Notes under the pieces: model-generated | Database searches by the model: none | What the model was told of the DNA's origin: nothing | Seen by the model: the letters and a program-made list of their open reading frames with translations, nothing else | Translations under genes and position numbers: made by a program | In this document: one piece after another, positions 44,098-52,083 of the stretch | Numbering within the stretch: the stretch's first letter is position 1 | Layout: each line of letters opens with the position of its first letter | Assembly (NCBI RefSeq): GCF_014212125.1 | Contig: NZ_JACJVP010000024.1 | Coordinates: forward strand, 186,001-250,000 | Direction of reading: 5' to 3' | DNA length: 64,000 nucleotides | Source of the DNA: Cohnella nanjingensis | GTDB lineage: Bacteria; Bacillota; Bacilli; Paenibacillales; Paenibacillaceae

Positions 44098-44856
44098 GTG
44101 AATTCGCTCGACTTTCTATTCTATTCCAAGCGGGAATCCAGCCGATATATCCCGCTGCACAGCCATGAGTGCTACGAGCTGGTTTATTATTTTGGCGGTT
44201 CGGGGGAGTCCCGGATCGGTTCGCGGTTCTTCGCCTTCGCCGACAACATGTTCGCCGTCATCTCGCCCGGCACGATCCACGATGAACGGCACGACCTCGA
44301 GGGCGACGTGCTGTTCATCGGCTTCCACAGCGACAGCGCCGCGCTGCGGAAGATCGACGCGGTCATTCAGGACGACGAGGACAGCTATCTGAAGCAGCTG
44401 ATCCTTCGGATGAACGAAGAGTTCACGGGGAAAAAGCACGGCTACTCCGACATGCTGAACTACATGACCGGCGAGCTCGTCATTCAGATCCAGCGGCTGA
44501 CGGACAGGCGGCGGTCCGAGGAGTCGTCCTTGAGCCAGCTGCAATATGTACGCAACTATATGGAGGAGAACTACCGGCAGAAGATCGCGATCGAGTCGCT
44601 CGCGAAGATGTCGGGATACAGCTACGATCGCTTCCGCCATCTGTTCCGGGAGACGTACGGCATCGCGCCGCTGCAATATTTGTTCAAGAAACGGATGGAG
44701 TACGCCAAGCTCATGCTGTACGAGACGAATCTGCAAGTGTCCGAGATCGCGCTGTCGGCCGGCTTCTCCAGCGAGGTGCAGTTCTGCAGCATGTTCAAGC
44801 GCGAGACGGGTTTGACGGCCAAGGCCTTCAGGAAACGTACCGAACGGCAAGGATAG
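44098..44856 (+). CDS. AraC-family transcriptional regulator
   Basis: A 252-residue protein. Residues 1-130 form a cupin-like sensing domain (PLHSHECYELVYYFGGSGESRIGSRFF; PGTIHDERHDL). Residues 150-250 are two AraC helix-turn-helix units (IAIESLAKMSGYSYDRFRHLFRETYGIAPLQYL and LQVSEIALSAGFSSEVQFCSMFKRETGLT). The GTG start has GGAGATG upstream. Because it is divergent from the nucleoside operon, it may activate that operon, or it may act on a sugar locus elsewhere; the ligand is unknown. Confidence 0.9.
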   Translation: MNSLDFLFYSKRESSRYIPLHSHECYELVYYFGGSGESRIGSRFFAFADNMFAVISPGTIHDERHDLEGDVLFIGFHSDSAALRKIDAVIQDDEDSYLKQLILRMNEEFTGKKHGYSDMLNYMTGELVIQIQRLTDRRRSEESSLSQLQYVRNYMEENYRQKIAIESLAKMSGYSYDRFRHLFRETYGIAPLQYLFKKRMEYAKLMLYETNLQVSEIALSAGFSSEVQFCSMFKRETGLTAKAFRKRTERQG

Positions 44857-45050
44857 CTGCGACAGAAACGGCATCGGCATCGGCATCGGCGGCGACTGAG
44901 GCTGCAGGAACTGCAGCAGTGGCGGCAACGGGACGCCCCTACTGGCATTATGGGCCTCGTTCGCGCAATACATTCGCCGTTCGGGCCAACCTCCAACGCG
45001 AGCAGCAGGGCGCCATTGGCTGCCGCGAGCTGCGATAAATACCAAAATGC

Positions 45051-45081
45051 AAAAGCACCTTCGAGTGGAGGGTGCTTTTTT
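45051..45081 (+). terminator. Terminator downstream of the AraC gene
   Basis: AAAAGCACC (45051-45059) pairs with GGTGCTTTT (45072-45080) and a T-run follows. It lies about 195 bp after the stop codon. The bases before it (44857-45050) hold GGCATC and GGAACTGCAGCAG short repeats but no gene. Confidence 0.65.
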
Positions 45082-45155
45082 GCCGTTGCTGCGTCGGTTC
45101 CTGCAATGTCCCGGAGGGACGCCCATAGGAAGAGGGTGGCCGAAACCTACTTGGC

Positions 45156-45250
45156 CGCAAAGGACCGAGATAACCCCATTGTGCGGTTATCTTAGCGTTT
45201 CGGGGTCGCAAAAGGACCGAGATAACCTCATTCTGCGCTTATCTCCACGC
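45156..45250. repeat. Two-copy 51-bp hairpin repeat
   Basis: Copies of CGCAAAGGACCGAGATAACC begin at 45156 and 45207, 51 bp apart; the second has one extra A. Each contains a hairpin: GATAACC / GGTTATC in the first copy, GATAA / TTATC in the second. The rest of the 44857-45400 gap contains no gene except the operators before 45401. Confidence 0.8.
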
Positions 45251-45313
45251 CGCCTCGGCCAAGGACGCGAGCGGGGGGGCGGCCAATCGGCTAAATCATG
45301 CGGCTCTGCCATG

Positions 45314-45332
45314 TAGTCAATTAACTTGACTA
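45314..45332. promoter_or_regulatory. MarR-type operator 1
   Basis: TAGTCAATTAACTTGACTA, a perfect palindrome with 7-bp arms and a 5-bp centre, the classic form of MarR-family sites. It overlaps the -35 of the promoter at 45326. Confidence 0.8.
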
Positions 45333-45353
45333 AAATGACGATCGTGCTATGAT
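45326..45353 (+). promoter_or_regulatory. Promoter of the SnoaL-like/MarR operon
   Basis: TTGACT (45326-45331), a 16-bp spacer and TATGAT (45348-45353). It lies between the two palindromes; bound repressor would cover both the -35 and the start site. Confidence 0.7.
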
Positions 45354-45360
45354 GGATATA

Positions 45361-45377
45361 AGTCAATTAGCTTGACT
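45361..45377. promoter_or_regulatory. MarR-type operator 2
   Basis: AGTCAATTAGCTTGACT, the same palindrome as operator 1 with 6-bp arms, 46 bp downstream (centre to centre), just after the predicted transcription start. Confidence 0.78.
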
Positions 45378-45400
45378 ATATGGACACTGGAGGAAACACG

Positions 45401-45829
45401 ATGATGGAGAAGAATAAGGAATTGGTAAGCGCGTTTGTTCGGGAGTTCTGGAACGAAGGGAACCTATACTGCCTGGAACGGTATCTGTCGGCGGACTATA
45501 TCGACCACGCCTATGTCCCGGGCAATCGGGAAGGGCTCGCGCAGATGGCCGGCATCTTGCGTGCGGCGTTTCCGGATCAAGCATCCGCCGTGGAGAGCAT
45601 GGTTGCGCAGGATGATCGCGTGGTCGTCAGACTGAGGCTGACGGGGACGCATGAAGGGAACTTCAGAGGGACGGAAGCGACATTCAACCCGGTGGACGTG
45701 AAGCTGTACCGGGAATACCGGATCGCGGACGGCAAGATCGCGGAGCACTGGGCGCTGCTCGACACCGCCTCGCTGCTTCGCCAGATCGGCGCGGAATTGA
45801 ACGAGCAGCCAGCCTGCCGGATCAAATGA
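45401..45829 (+). CDS. SnoaL-like / ester-cyclase family protein
   Basis: A 142-residue NTF2-like cone-fold protein. FVREFWNEGNLYCLERYLSADYIDHAYVPG at the N-terminus and the C-terminal YREYRIADGKIAEHWALLDTASLLRQIG are typical of SnoaL-like polyketide-cyclase relatives found in many bacilli. Enzymatic role is unknown; members often bind small hydrophobic compounds. The first of two adjacent ATGs (45401) has GGAGG 7 nt upstream. It is controlled by the two MarR-type operators and lies upstream of a MarR gene, fitting an inducible detoxification pair. Confidence 0.82.
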   Translation: MMEKNKELVSAFVREFWNEGNLYCLERYLSADYIDHAYVPGNREGLAQMAGILRAAFPDQASAVESMVAQDDRVVVRLRLTGTHEGNFRGTEATFNPVDVKLYREYRIADGKIAEHWALLDTASLLRQIGAELNEQPACRIK

Positions 45830-45844
45830 TCGTTCAAAGGAGTA

Positions 45845-45883
45845 GGAGGCCGTCCCGAATGGGGGCGGCCTCCGTTCTTTTCC
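45845..45883 (+). terminator. Hairpin between the SnoaL-like and MarR genes
   Basis: GGAGGCCG pairs with CGGCCTCC around a TCCCGAATGGGGG apical part; GTTCTTTT follows. It may reduce read-through into the MarR gene. Confidence 0.6.
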
Positions 45884-45949
45884 CCGATCCGTGGTAAAAT
45901 GGTACAAAGCCATCGGCGTTAGGATGGATCCGGCTGGAGGGACGCGGCA

Positions 45950-46417
45950 ATGACGGAACAGGCTTGGGGCTACGAACTGACGATTCTCTTCGCGAATGCA
46001 TTTCGCATGGCCGTTGAAGAGCTGCATGATGAACTGGCGAAGATCGGATTCGACGACGTGCGGCCTTCCCATGGCTTTATCTTTCAGAGAATCTCCCATG
46101 GCGGCGCGACCGGCAACGAGTTGGCCGACCATCTGGGCATTACCAAGCAGGCGGCGAGTCTGACGATCGATTATCTGGAGCGGCAAGGCTACGTGAGCCG
46201 GCAGCCTCATCCTTCGGACCGGAGAGGCAAGCTCGTCGTGCTGACGGAGCGGGGATGGGCATGCATCCGCGAGACGGAGCGCATCTTCTCGGCGATCGAG
46301 AGCCGTTGGGAACAGTCGCTCGGCCAAGACAAAGTACAAGCCCTCCGGTTGAATATGCGCGAATTGGTCGGCACCTTCCCGAATGGCAAGCCGGGCGCGT
46401 TCCGCCCCGTCTGGTAG
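45950..46417 (+). CDS. MarR-family transcriptional regulator
   Basis: A 155-residue winged-helix repressor. GATGNELADHLGITKQAASLTIDYLERQGYVSRQPHPSDRRGKLVVLTERG covers the recognition helix and the beta-wing with the family's DxR motif. It should bind the TAGTCAA / TTGACTA palindromes at 45314 and 45361 and so control the SnoaL-like gene and itself; a phenolic or lipophilic inducer is typical for the family. A GGAGGGACG site precedes the ATG. A terminator shared with the convergent 5'-nucleotidase gene follows. Confidence 0.9.
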   Translation: MTEQAWGYELTILFANAFRMAVEELHDELAKIGFDDVRPSHGFIFQRISHGGATGNELADHLGITKQAASLTIDYLERQGYVSRQPHPSDRRGKLVVLTERGWACIRETERIFSAIESRWEQSLGQDKVQALRLNMRELVGTFPNGKPGAFRPVW

Positions 46418-46451
46418 TGCCGACTGAATAGGATAGTCCGAGTCTCATGAC

Positions 46452-46480
46452 AAAAAGCCTGCCGCCCCGGCAGGCTTTTC
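46452..46480. terminator. Bidirectional terminator
   Basis: AAAAAGCCTGCCG, loop CCCC, and GGCAGGCTTTT. It is symmetrical, with A- and T-runs, and serves the MarR gene (plus) and the 5'-nucleotidase gene (minus). Confidence 0.88.
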
Positions 46481-46507
46481 GCAATGCATCAATACCGCAT
46501 CCAATGT

Positions 46508-48097
46508 CTAATAGACGACCTTCCAATTATGATCGCAGGTAGCGACTATGGTCTTGCGCGCCAGGATATAGTCGGCCAGAATCTCCGTCATGTCCGTCGG
46601 GATGTCGCGGACGACCGGCTTGTCCTTCAGCATGTCGAAGTTGCCGCCGCCGCCCGCGCGATAGCTGTTCATGGCGACGTCAAAGGCAGCTTCCAGATCC
46701 ATGGGGATGCCGCCATATAGCAGCTTGGCGACCCGCTGACCCTCCGGCATCGCGATGTTCAACTCGTATTCGATCCCTTCCCACATATCGTAGTTGAAGT
46801 GCTGCGGCTTCGGCTCCAGGTAGGCGGGAGACACCGCGAGGCCGCCCGTCCGTTCATCCAAGACGAAGTAGCCGGCGTTTTTCTCGAGCGCTTCCTTGAT
46901 GTCTCGGCCGGACAGCCGTATGACTTTGAGCGTATTGGGATAAATATAATTGGACACGACGTCGCGCATCGTGATTTGTCCGTCGAATCCTCGGGCCTCA
47001 TTCGTAAAGATGGCCGCACAGGAGATCTCCGCCCCCGTCACTTCCATCTGCACCCGATTGACGAACTCCGTGAACGCATGATCCGCTTGCCGGGCCGCGA
47101 ACGGGTCCGCGATCGAGAGCTCGCCCTCGGCCGTGCCGATCGGCTGATCCAGCCATTCCTGCGTCTTCCGTTCATCCGCCGCGAACATGGCGAGCAGCTC
47201 CTCGTCCGCCGCGACCGATTCGTCCACTTGCAGCAGCCTGGCGGTCTTGCGCCGCAGCGTCCAACGGCCGTCTTCTCCGCGCTCGAAGGCCAACTGCACC
47301 TTCGCGAGCGCTTGGCCGGCGCTGCCGGGCTGCGCGATCGCCACGCCGTTCATCTCGCCGGCCAGCAGCCGGTGCTGATGTCCGGTCAGGAGAACATCGA
47401 TGCCCGGGATTCGCGAGCAGATCTCGTAGCCTTGATTCTCCCCCGTGAGCGGTTCGGTCGGTTCGCCCGTGGCCGGGTCCCGCTCGAATCCGCCATGGTA
47501 GGCGACGACGACCGCGTCCGGCCGCTCCGTCTCGCGGATCTGCGCGACCCAGCGCCGGATGGAGGCCGCCGCGTCTTCGAAAGCCAGGCCTTCGACATGG
47601 GCCGGCTCCTCCCAATTCGGGATATAGGAGGTCGTCGCCCCGAGCACGGCGATCCGGATCCCCTCCGGTATCGTGAAGATCCGGTAAGGCTGGCCGAACG
47701 CCGGCTCGCCGTCGGCCGCGCGCAAGATGTTGGCCGACAGCCACGGACAGTCGGAATCTGCGACCGCATGGCCCAGCAGCTCCAGGCCGTAGTTGAACTC
47801 GTGATTGCCGAACACGGCGGCATCGTAGCGCAGCGCATTGAGCGCCTGGGCGGCCGGGTGCGTGCCGCTCCGATCGTACTTGGCATAGTGGTACATGAAC
47901 GGCGTTCCCTGCAAGAGATCGCCGTTGTCCAGGAGCAGCAGCGCCGGATCCTCGCGGCGTTCCTGCTGGATGAGCGTTGACAGCTTCGCCATGCCGAGCG
48001 GCTTGTCCCCGGGACCCCGATAGTCCGTCGGATAGAGATGGCCGTGGACGTCGCTAGTGCTTAATATCGTTACGATGGTTTCCTCTTGCGGGTGCAT
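46508..48097 (-). CDS. Metallophosphatase / 5'-nucleotidase, cytoplasmic type
   Basis: A 529-residue two-domain enzyme. The N-terminal calcineurin-like domain has STSDVHGHLYP (metal ligands), DNGDLLQGTPF, FGNHEFNYG and TGHQHRLLAG. The C-terminal 5'-nucleotidase domain has AAIFTNEARGFDGQITMRDV and MNSYRAGGGGNFD for substrate binding. It lacks a signal peptide, unlike UshA, so it resembles cytoplasmic YunD. It would release phosphate from nucleotides or related esters. ATG at 48097 follows GGAGGGAGGGG. It is divergent from phnD across a Pho box. Confidence 0.9.
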   Translation of the reverse strand: MHPQEETIVTILSTSDVHGHLYPTDYRGPGDKPLGMAKLSTLIQQERREDPALLLLDNGDLLQGTPFMYHYAKYDRSGTHPAAQALNALRYDAAVFGNHEFNYGLELLGHAVADSDCPWLSANILRAADGEPAFGQPYRIFTIPEGIRIAVLGATTSYIPNWEEPAHVEGLAFEDAAASIRRWVAQIRETERPDAVVVAYHGGFERDPATGEPTEPLTGENQGYEICSRIPGIDVLLTGHQHRLLAGEMNGVAIAQPGSAGQALAKVQLAFERGEDGRWTLRRKTARLLQVDESVAADEELLAMFAADERKTQEWLDQPIGTAEGELSIADPFAARQADHAFTEFVNRVQMEVTGAEISCAAIFTNEARGFDGQITMRDVVSNYIYPNTLKVIRLSGRDIKEALEKNAGYFVLDERTGGLAVSPAYLEPKPQHFNYDMWEGIEYELNIAMPEGQRVAKLLYGGIPMDLEAAFDVAMNSYRAGGGGNFDMLKDKPVVRDIPTDMTEILADYILARKTIVATCDHNWKVVY

Positions 48098-48149
48098 CCC
48101 AATCCCCTCCCTCCCGAGTATAGCGCCTTCCTGCATAGATTCCTTATAG

Positions 48150-48177
48150 ATAACAGAAAATTAACATGGGGTTTACA
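48150..48177 (+). promoter_or_regulatory. Pho box (three direct repeats)
   Basis: ATAACA (48150-48155), TTAACA (48161-48166) and TTTACA (48172-48177), each separated by 5 bp, an 11-bp period. This matches the TT[ACT]ACA-N5 direct repeats bound by Bacillus PhoP. TATATA at 48196-48201 is placed to serve as the -10 of phnD. The box lies between divergent genes and could control both. Confidence 0.75.
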
Positions 48178-48263
48178 ATAATCGCGAGACGGGCCTATAT
48201 ACCTATGTTACCATTGCATTCGTAACGAAAATACACAAATAAAGCTTGGTGTGGAGGGTTACT

Positions 48264-49256
48264 ATGTTAAAGAGATTTACCGTTCTCGTAAGCATTATGG
48301 CAGTAGTCGCGTTGCTGCTGGCCGGTTGCGGCAGCAAAAACAATAACGCTGGAAACAGCGCATCTCCGAGCGACAGCGCGTCGCCTAGCGCCAGCGCATC
48401 GCCGTCTCCCGAAGCGTCGGCTCCGGCCGGCTACGTGCCGAAGACTCTCACCGTTCAATTCGTGCCTTCGCAAAACGCGGATACGCTGGAAGCCAAGGCG
48501 AAGCCGCTCGAGAAGCTGCTGAGCGACAAGCTGGGCATCGACGTCAAAGTCAGCGTGTCCACCGACTATAACACCATCATCGAAGCGATGGCGTCCAAGC
48601 AAGTCGACGTCGGCTTCCTGCCTCCGACCGCTTACGTGCTGGCGAAGGACAAAGGCGCGGCCGAAGTCATCCTGCAAGCCCAGCGTTTCGGCGTGAACGA
48701 CGAGACTGGCGCGCCTACGGATCAGCTCGCCGACTCTTACAAGTCCATGATCATCGTGAAGAAGGATTCCCCGATCAAGACGATCGAAGACCTGAAGGGC
48801 AAGAAGATCGCTTATCAGAACGTAACGTCTTCCGCAGGTTATGTATGGCCGGCCGCGCTGCTGATGGATCACAAGCTGGACCCGCTGCATGACGTGACTC
48901 CGGTCACGGTCAAGGGTCACGACCAAGGCGTCATCGCCGTGCTGAACGGCGACGTGGATGCCGCGGCGATCTTCCAAGACGCGCGCAACACCGTGAAGAA
49001 GGACTACCCGACCGTCTTCGAAGATACCCGCGTGCTGTCCTTCACGGAGCCGATCCCGAACGACACGATCTCCGTCCGTTCCGATATGGACGCAGATTTC
49101 ATCGCCAAGCTGAAGCAAGCCTTCATCGACATCGGCAAGAGCGAAGAAGGACACGCCATCATCAAGGATATCTACACCCACGAAGGCTACGTCGAGTCCA
49201 ACGACGGCATCTTCGACATCGTCCGGCAATACAACGCGAAGGTGAAGACCGAGTAA
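48264..49256 (+). CDS. phnD: Phosphonate/phosphite ABC transporter binding lipoprotein
   Basis: A 330-residue PhnD-type binding protein. A lipoprotein signal ends at LAGC, a Ser/Ala/Pro linker follows (25-60), and the mature domain has LTVQFVPSQNADTLEAKAKPLEKLL, VDVGFLPPTAYVLAKDKG and IAYQNVTSSAGYVWPAALLMD. The tyrosine and Ser-Ser-Ala phosphonate-binding segments typical of PhnD/PtxB are visible. Substrate could be phosphonate, phosphite or a similar P compound. The ATG follows TGGAGGG. A Pho box upstream suggests induction in phosphate starvation. Confidence 0.88.
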   Translation: MLKRFTVLVSIMAVVALLLAGCGSKNNNAGNSASPSDSASPSASASPSPEASAPAGYVPKTLTVQFVPSQNADTLEAKAKPLEKLLSDKLGIDVKVSVSTDYNTIIEAMASKQVDVGFLPPTAYVLAKDKGAAEVILQAQRFGVNDETGAPTDQLADSYKSMIIVKKDSPIKTIEDLKGKKIAYQNVTSSAGYVWPAALLMDHKLDPLHDVTPVTVKGHDQGVIAVLNGDVDAAAIFQDARNTVKKDYPTVFEDTRVLSFTEPIPNDTISVRSDMDADFIAKLKQAFIDIGKSEEGHAIIKDIYTHEGYVESNDGIFDIVRQYNAKVKTE

Positions 49257-49305
49257 TCGGCCTTAAGCTTCCCGTCTCCGCCGCTTGGCCCGATCGCTTT
49301 TCCGA

Positions 49306-49341
49306 CAGCCAGCCGAATGTCTATTCGCTGGCTGATCTTTT
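49306..49341 (+). terminator. Intercistronic attenuator after phnD
   Basis: CAGCCAGCCGAAT pairs with ATTCGCTGGCTG (one bulged C), followed by ATCTTTTATTTT. It is probably a partial terminator that lowers expression of phnC and the permease genes relative to phnD. Confidence 0.65.
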
Positions 49342-49392
49342 ATTTTCGGCCTTCCCGATCCCACACCGAATGCGCAAAGGACTGATGGATCC

Positions 49393-50163
49393 ATGATCGA
49401 ACTTCGCAACGTGTCCAAGATCTATCCGAACGGCACCAAGGGCTTGAACAACATCAATTTGACCTTCGGCAAAGGCGAGTTCGTCGTCGTCGTCGGTCTG
49501 TCCGGCGCGGGCAAGTCCACGCTGCTCCGATCCATCAACCGGCTGCACGAGATCTCGGAAGGCGATATCCGGATCCAGGGCCAGTCGATCACCGCGGCCA
49601 AGGGCGTTCAGCTGCGCCGCATCCGCCGCGGGATCGGCATGGTCTTCCAGAGCTTCAACCTGGTGAAGCGTTCGTCGGTGCTGCGCAACGTGCTCGCCGG
49701 ACGGGTCGGCTATCACTCGACGCTGAGGACGCTGTTCGGCTTCCCGAAGCATGACGTCGAGCTGGCGCTGCAGGCGCTCGGCCGGGTGAACATCGCGGAG
49801 AAGGCGTATACCCGCGCCGATCAGCTGTCCGGCGGCCAGCAGCAGCGGGTCGCGATCGCCCGCGTGCTGGCGCAGGAGGCCCAGATCATCCTGGCCGACG
49901 AGCCCGTGGCCTCGCTGGACCCGCTGACGACCAAGCAGGTGATGGACGACCTGCAGCGGATCAATCAGGAGCTGGGCATCACGACCATCGTCAACCTGCA
50001 TTACATCGACCTTGCACGCGAGTATGCGACGCGCATCGTCGGCCTGCGCGCCGGCGAAGTGGTCTTCGACGGGCCGGTCTCCGAAGCGACGGACGAGCGG
50101 TTCGCCGAGATCTACGGCCGCCCGATTCAGCGGGACGAGCTGCTCGAGGTCGCGCAGCCATGA
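49393..50163 (+). CDS. phnC: Phosphonate ABC transporter ATP-binding protein
   Basis: A 256-residue ATPase. Walker [10 protein letters not shown] (near 36), Q-loop MVFQSFNL, signature LSGGQQQR (near 148), Walker [14 protein letters not shown], and the unusual H-loop [25 protein letters not shown] are typical of PhnC. It starts with [18 protein letters not shown]. It overlaps the first permease gene by four bases (ATGA). Confidence 0.93.
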   Translation: MIELRNVSKIYPNGTKGLNNINLTFGKGEFVVVVGLSGAGKSTLLRSINRLHEISEGDIRIQGQSITAAKGVQLRRIRRGIGMVFQSFNLVKRSSVLRNVLAGRVGYHSTLRTLFGFPKHDVELALQALGRVNIAEKAYTRADQLSGGQQQRVAIARVLAQEAQIILADEPVASLDPLTTKQVMDDLQRINQELGITTIVNLHYIDLAREYATRIVGLRAGEVVFDGPVSEATDERFAEIYGRPIQRDELLEVAQP

Positions 50164-50957
50164 ACGGCACCCCGACGCCGTCCGCCGCGCTGCCGAAGCC
50201 GCCTCGCAAGCTTAAGCACCTGCTCACGCTCGTGCTGGTCATCCTCCTGCTGTGGGGCAGCGCCCACCGGATCGAGGCTTCCTTCGGAAGGCTGTTCAAG
50301 GGCTTGCCCAACATGTGGGATCTCATCGCCGAGATGTTCCCGCCGAAGTGGACCTACTTCGACAACGTGGTCCAGCCGATGCTGGACACGATACGCATGG
50401 CGATCGCCGGGACGACGCTGGGCGCGATCGTCGCGGTGCCCATCGCCGTGCTGGCGGCCAGCAACATGGTCCGCTCGCCATGGATCTACCAGTTTTTCCG
50501 GATCGTCCTCAATCTGCTCCGGACGGTTCCGGACCTGCTGCTGGCGGCGCTCTTCGTGGCGATCTTCGGTCTCGGGATGATTCCCGGCATTCTCGCGCTG
50601 GCGGTGTTCTCGGTCGGCCTGATCGCCAAGCTGACCTACGAGTCGCTGGAGACGATCGACCGCGGACCGATGGAGGCGATGACCTCCGTCGGCGCGAACA
50701 AGCTGCAGCTCATCCTGTTCAGCGTCGTGCCGCAGATGATCCCGTATTTTATCTCTTACGTGCTGTATACCCTGGAGATCAACGTGCGCGCGGCCGCCGT
50801 GCTGGGACTGGTCGGGGCCGGCGGCATCGGCCTCTACTACGAGAAGACGCTGGGCTTCCTGGAGTATGACAAGACCAACGCCATCATTCTGTTCACGCTG
50901 GCTATCGTACTGGCGGTAGACTATCTAAGCACGAAGCTGCGGGAGAAATTGCTATGA
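50160..50957 (+). CDS. phnE: Phosphonate ABC transporter permease, first subunit
   Basis: A 265-residue inner-membrane permease with about six helices. The coupling loop [35 protein letters not shown] near residue 160 is the PhnE EAA motif. It likely forms a heterodimer with the next gene product. It overlaps both neighbours by four bases. The N-terminus precedes the first helix by about 20 Pro-rich residues. Confidence 0.92.
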   Translation: MNGTPTPSAALPKPPRKLKHLLTLVLVILLLWGSAHRIEASFGRLFKGLPNMWDLIAEMFPPKWTYFDNVVQPMLDTIRMAIAGTTLGAIVAVPIAVLAASNMVRSPWIYQFFRIVLNLLRTVPDLLLAALFVAIFGLGMIPGILALAVFSVGLIAKLTYESLETIDRGPMEAMTSVGANKLQLILFSVVPQMIPYFISYVLYTLEINVRAAAVLGLVGAGGIGLYYEKTLGFLEYDKTNAIILFTLAIVLAVDYLSTKLREKLL

Positions 50958-51727
50958 ATCGTAAACGTTGGGTTCGCTGGCTGATCTTTGCGGTCATTGT
51001 CCTGATCTATGTTTGGACCTTCTGGGGCCTCCCCTTGTCGGGCATCAAGGAGACGGCCGGCCAGATTACGCGCTCCATCTTCCGCGGCCTGTTCCACCCC
51101 GACTGGGGTTACGTCTATTTGCCGGACGGCGAGGACCTGCTGCGCGGCCTGCTGGACACGCTCGCCATCGCGGTGCTCGGCACGTTCATCTCCGCGATCC
51201 TGTGCGTCCCGTTCGCCTTCTGGGCGTCGGCCAACCGGGGCAAGTCCAGGGTGCACTCCGGGACGGGCAAGGTCATCCTGAGCGTCGTCCGGACGTTCCC
51301 GGAGATCATCCTGGCGCTCTTGTTCATCAAGGCGGTCGGCCCCGGCTCCTTCGCCGGCGCGCTGGCGCTGGGCCTGCACTCGATCGGCATGCTCGGCAAG
51401 CTGTTCGCCGAGGAGATCGAGAACATGGACGCCGGACCGACGGAGGCGCTCATCGCCACCGGCGCGAGCCGAATGCAGATTCTATGGTTCGCGATCCTCC
51501 CGCAGGTGCTGCCGGGCTTCCTGTCCTATACGCTGTACCGCTTCGAGCTCAACGTCCGATCCGCTACGATCCTGGGCATCATCGGCGCGGGTGGGATCGG
51601 GACGCCCCTGATCTTCGCGCTCAACACGCGGCACTGGGACCGGGTCGGCATCATTCTGCTCGGCATCATCGTCACCGTGACGCTGATCGATCTCGCGTCC
51701 GGTTACTTCCGCCGCAAGCTGGCCTAA
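50954..51727 (+). CDS. phnE: Phosphonate ABC transporter permease, second subunit
   Basis: A 257-residue permease of the same family as its neighbour, with coupling loop AEEIENMDAGPTEALIATGASRMQILWFAILPQ and the C-terminal GIIGAGGIGTPLIFALN. Two phnE genes after phnC occur in many Gram-positive phosphonate loci. A terminator follows at 51743. Confidence 0.92.
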   Translation: MNRKRWVRWLIFAVIVLIYVWTFWGLPLSGIKETAGQITRSIFRGLFHPDWGYVYLPDGEDLLRGLLDTLAIAVLGTFISAILCVPFAFWASANRGKSRVHSGTGKVILSVVRTFPEIILALLFIKAVGPGSFAGALALGLHSIGMLGKLFAEEIENMDAGPTEALIATGASRMQILWFAILPQVLPGFLSYTLYRFELNVRSATILGIIGAGGIGTPLIFALNTRHWDRVGIILLGIIVTVTLIDLASGYFRRKLA

Positions 51728-51742
51728 TTCCAGCATTCACAG

Positions 51743-51773
51743 ACAACGCCAAGCGCAGGCCGCTTGGCGTTGT
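51743..51773 (+). terminator. Terminator of the phn operon
   Basis: ACAACGCCAAGCG (51743-51755) pairs perfectly with CGCTTGGCGTTGT (51761-51773). Only a short T stretch follows, but the stem is strong. Two further GC-rich segments each followed by five or six Ts (51776-51830, with the repeated TTTTTGTCCCGCCCC) may add termination. Confidence 0.75.
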
Positions 51774-51932
51774 TTGATGTCCCGCCCCCACGGGCGAGCT
51801 TTTTGTCCCGCCCCGGGGAATTTTTTGTTCCGCGCGCCGCCGCTCGAAGAAAATAAGCGCATGTGAACATACGAGTCGGTTCCGGGAAGCGGCGTTCAAC
51901 CCGTACAATGGTCCACAAAGACTGAGTAGGGG

Positions 51933-52004
51933 ATGACCGATATGACCGTTCTCCGTACCGAATCCAATCCGATCCTGAAGCCCGGGGAGGGCCTCGATTC
52001 TTAG
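51933..52004 (+). CDS. Possible 23-residue peptide before the YesMN genes
   Basis: A short frame encoding MTDMTVLRTESN and a Pro/Gly-rich end (GEGLDS). AGGGG lies immediately before the first ATG, and a second in-frame ATG at 51942 has it at 7-8 nt. A candidate promoter (TTCCGG, 17 bp, TACAAT at 51903-51908) precedes it and a hairpin with T-runs (52011-52056) follows, so the 51.8-52.08 kb gap could encode a small regulatory RNA or leader peptide. No similarity is known to me. Confidence 0.35.
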   Translation: MTDMTVLRTESNPILKPGEGLDS

Positions 52005-52013
52005 CTCTCACCG

Positions 52014-52056
52014 GCACGGGCAGGCGCGACTTGCTCGTGCTTTTGCCGTTTTTTTG
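52014..52056 (+). terminator. Hairpin and T-runs upstream of the YesM-type kinase gene
   Basis: GCACGGGCA pairs with TGCTCGTGC (one G-T), followed by TTTTGCC and seven Ts. It lies 30-70 bp before the kinase start codon and could be an attenuator. Confidence 0.55.
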
Positions 52057-52083
52057 CGGTACGCTAGACCGGGGGGGAGAGAG

